Positions 62,890 through 64,000 of a stretch of 64,000 nt of DNA are shown one piece after another. The notes under the pieces are model-generated. The model searched no databases. It saw only the letters and a program-made list of their open reading frames with translations, and was not told the origin of the DNA. Position numbers and translations under genes: made by a program. The first letter of the stretch is position 1; every line of letters starts with the position of its first letter. This DNA comes from Archegozetes longisetosus (taxonomy: Eukaryota; Arthropoda; Arachnida; Sarcoptiformes; Trhypochthoniidae), in the NCBI GenBank assembly GCA_018873245.2, contig JAEMBT020000001.1, positions 13,078,220 through 13,142,219 of the forward strand. The letters run 5' to 3'.

Positions 62890-63825
62890 TAGAAAGAACA
62901 TTATAGATAGAACTTTATAGCAGAAAAGCGACTGTTTGGTGTCTTAATCTGATCAAAAGGTAATGAGTAGGGAATATGATAGCAAAAATATACGCATAAA
63001 ACCTATGTAGTCTGTAGTCATGTTTTCTGGTATCAGATATTTATCTCTGGGAGTTATACAACATTTAGGAGAAGAGCACCATTAAAGCCGCATTTATTTA
63101 GAGCCGGAAAAGAACAAAAAACAATAATTACTAGTCTATCGTCTGCGACATTGAATGTGTTTAACTTAGAACAAGAGTTATATAAAAGGGCATAAAATAG
63201 TTTTATGCCTATTTTGGTATAGACTAGAGAAAACATTGTTATATATAAAAATATGTTACATATATACACACATATATATATGTATTTTGAGAGGCATAAA
63301 TAAATCGTACACAACCGTCTAACAAATTAAATGTTTATATTATGCAAATGTAATTATTGTTAGTATTATTGCTTTTATATGTTTAAGCATTACATTGATC
63401 TCACTTGTCATAATAATATTTTTATGCATATATAAAATTGCTTTTATGTTATATATTACATACATATATATATATATATCTATACATCTATTCGACGGAA
63501 TTGCTACCAACACAACAAACGTCCCTTAATTTCTTTAGGCTCTTAAACGTTTTCTCCCAAGATAGAAAAATTTGATAAAAATGTTTCGCATTTTTTCCAT
63601 ATTTAATAAACACTTAGAGTTTTTATCAAAAAGTTTCCCTATTATTGAAAATTTGAATTTCAAATCGATTTTGATGACAGAAATGAAATTTATTGACAGT
63701 TTGTTTGACTTTAAATACTAAACAAATTTTTTCAAATACTGACAGTTTTCAGAAGTTTAAATGAAATTTTTGAGTTATATAGAAAGATATTTATAAGAAA
63801 TTAAATTTGAATAATAGAAAACAAA

Positions 63826-63880
63826 TTTCAAACTTACCGACTATGAAAGTGTTTCATCACTTTAGCCAATATTAAATTAA
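63826..63880 (-). other. Candidate 5' splice donor near window edge (possible upstream tai exon)
   Basis: On the minus strand TTTCATAGTCG|GTAAGTTTG is a near-consensus donor with the junction at 63837/63838. It could end an upstream non-coding tai exon joined to the acceptor at 15540, implying a 48-kb intron. GTAAGT hexamers occur by chance many times in this AT-rich span, so support is weak. Confidence 0.15.
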
Positions 63881-64000
63881 AATCCTTTACACATAAGCGA
63901 AAAGTTCGTCTCAAACAATAATAATCCAAATAATTATGATTAACAAGAATGAAGTTTTAACTTTTCAAAAGTAATAATCAATTGTCAGAAGCAGTAATTT

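Larger units (their letters stand above)
54001..64000. other. Non-coding stretch at the right end
   Basis: No supported gene in 10 kb. It holds 24-bp, 15-bp and 22-bp minisatellites (listed), a repeated ATATTCTTAG-type run at 55894-55950, a duplicated hairpin-forming element at 59141-59209, a (CAA/TAA)-rich tract at 59340-59410, and a less AT-rich spot at about 61650-61700. The 99-codon minus frame at 55453-55752 has mixed hydrophobic and basic character but no recognisable motif. A consensus GTAAGT donor on the minus strand lies at 63832-63837. Confidence 0.6.

Noticed and set aside
1-64000. Transposons and virus-derived elements
   Set aside because: No transposase, reverse transcriptase, integrase or capsid-like frame, and no convincing long terminal repeats, were seen; short inverted repeats alone were not enough to call an element.

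Overview
The window is an AT-rich piece of an animal nuclear genome. Coding sequence is broken by GT-AG introns, there are no bacterial-style operons, and microsatellites and minisatellites are abundant. A short run of GGTTA units (the TTAGG arthropod telomere motif) and the protein encoded here point to an arthropod. The species cannot be fixed; a mite or other small-genome arthropod is plausible, but that is a guess.

One protein-coding gene is supported with confidence. It lies on the minus strand, with coding sequence from 15360 down to 3414. It is the arthropod p160 / nuclear receptor coactivator (NCOA/SRC), the orthologue of Drosophila taiman, a coactivator of the ecdysone receptor. I rebuilt it by hand as eleven coding exons whose splice phases all agree: 5067 nt, 1688 codons plus stop. 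In order the protein has a basic leucine-poor N-terminus, bHLH (about 29-80), PAS-A (about 105-175), PAS-B (about 277-390), a Ser/Thr-rich linker, a receptor-interaction domain with three LXXLL boxes (636, 668, 724), long Gln/Pro-rich activation regions, and a last tiny exon ending in a further LXXLL box. That C-terminal box matches the one found in vertebrate SRC-1a.

Layout: 1-3413 is 3' UTR and downstream sequence. 3414-15360 is the taiman coding region; its eight 3' introns are short (107-512 nt) and its two 5' introns are about 2.0 and 2.4 kb. 15361-15539 is a probable 5' UTR exon segment carrying an upstream ORF that overlaps the start codon. From 15540 to 64000 (about 48 kb) no convincing exon is visible on either strand. 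This stretch holds many (GA)n/(CT)n tracts, tandem minisatellites with 10-27 bp units, and a few patches of higher GC that might be regulatory elements or isolated exons. It is either the long 5' intron and promoter region of taiman, intergenic DNA, or both.

No recognisable transposase, LINE reverse transcriptase, retrovirus-like element, CRISPR array, rRNA or full tRNA was seen. No previously undescribed multi-gene system is apparent. The most informative points are the hidden C-terminal LXXLL exon, the overlapping uORF, and a few non-repeat islands in the large non-coding region.
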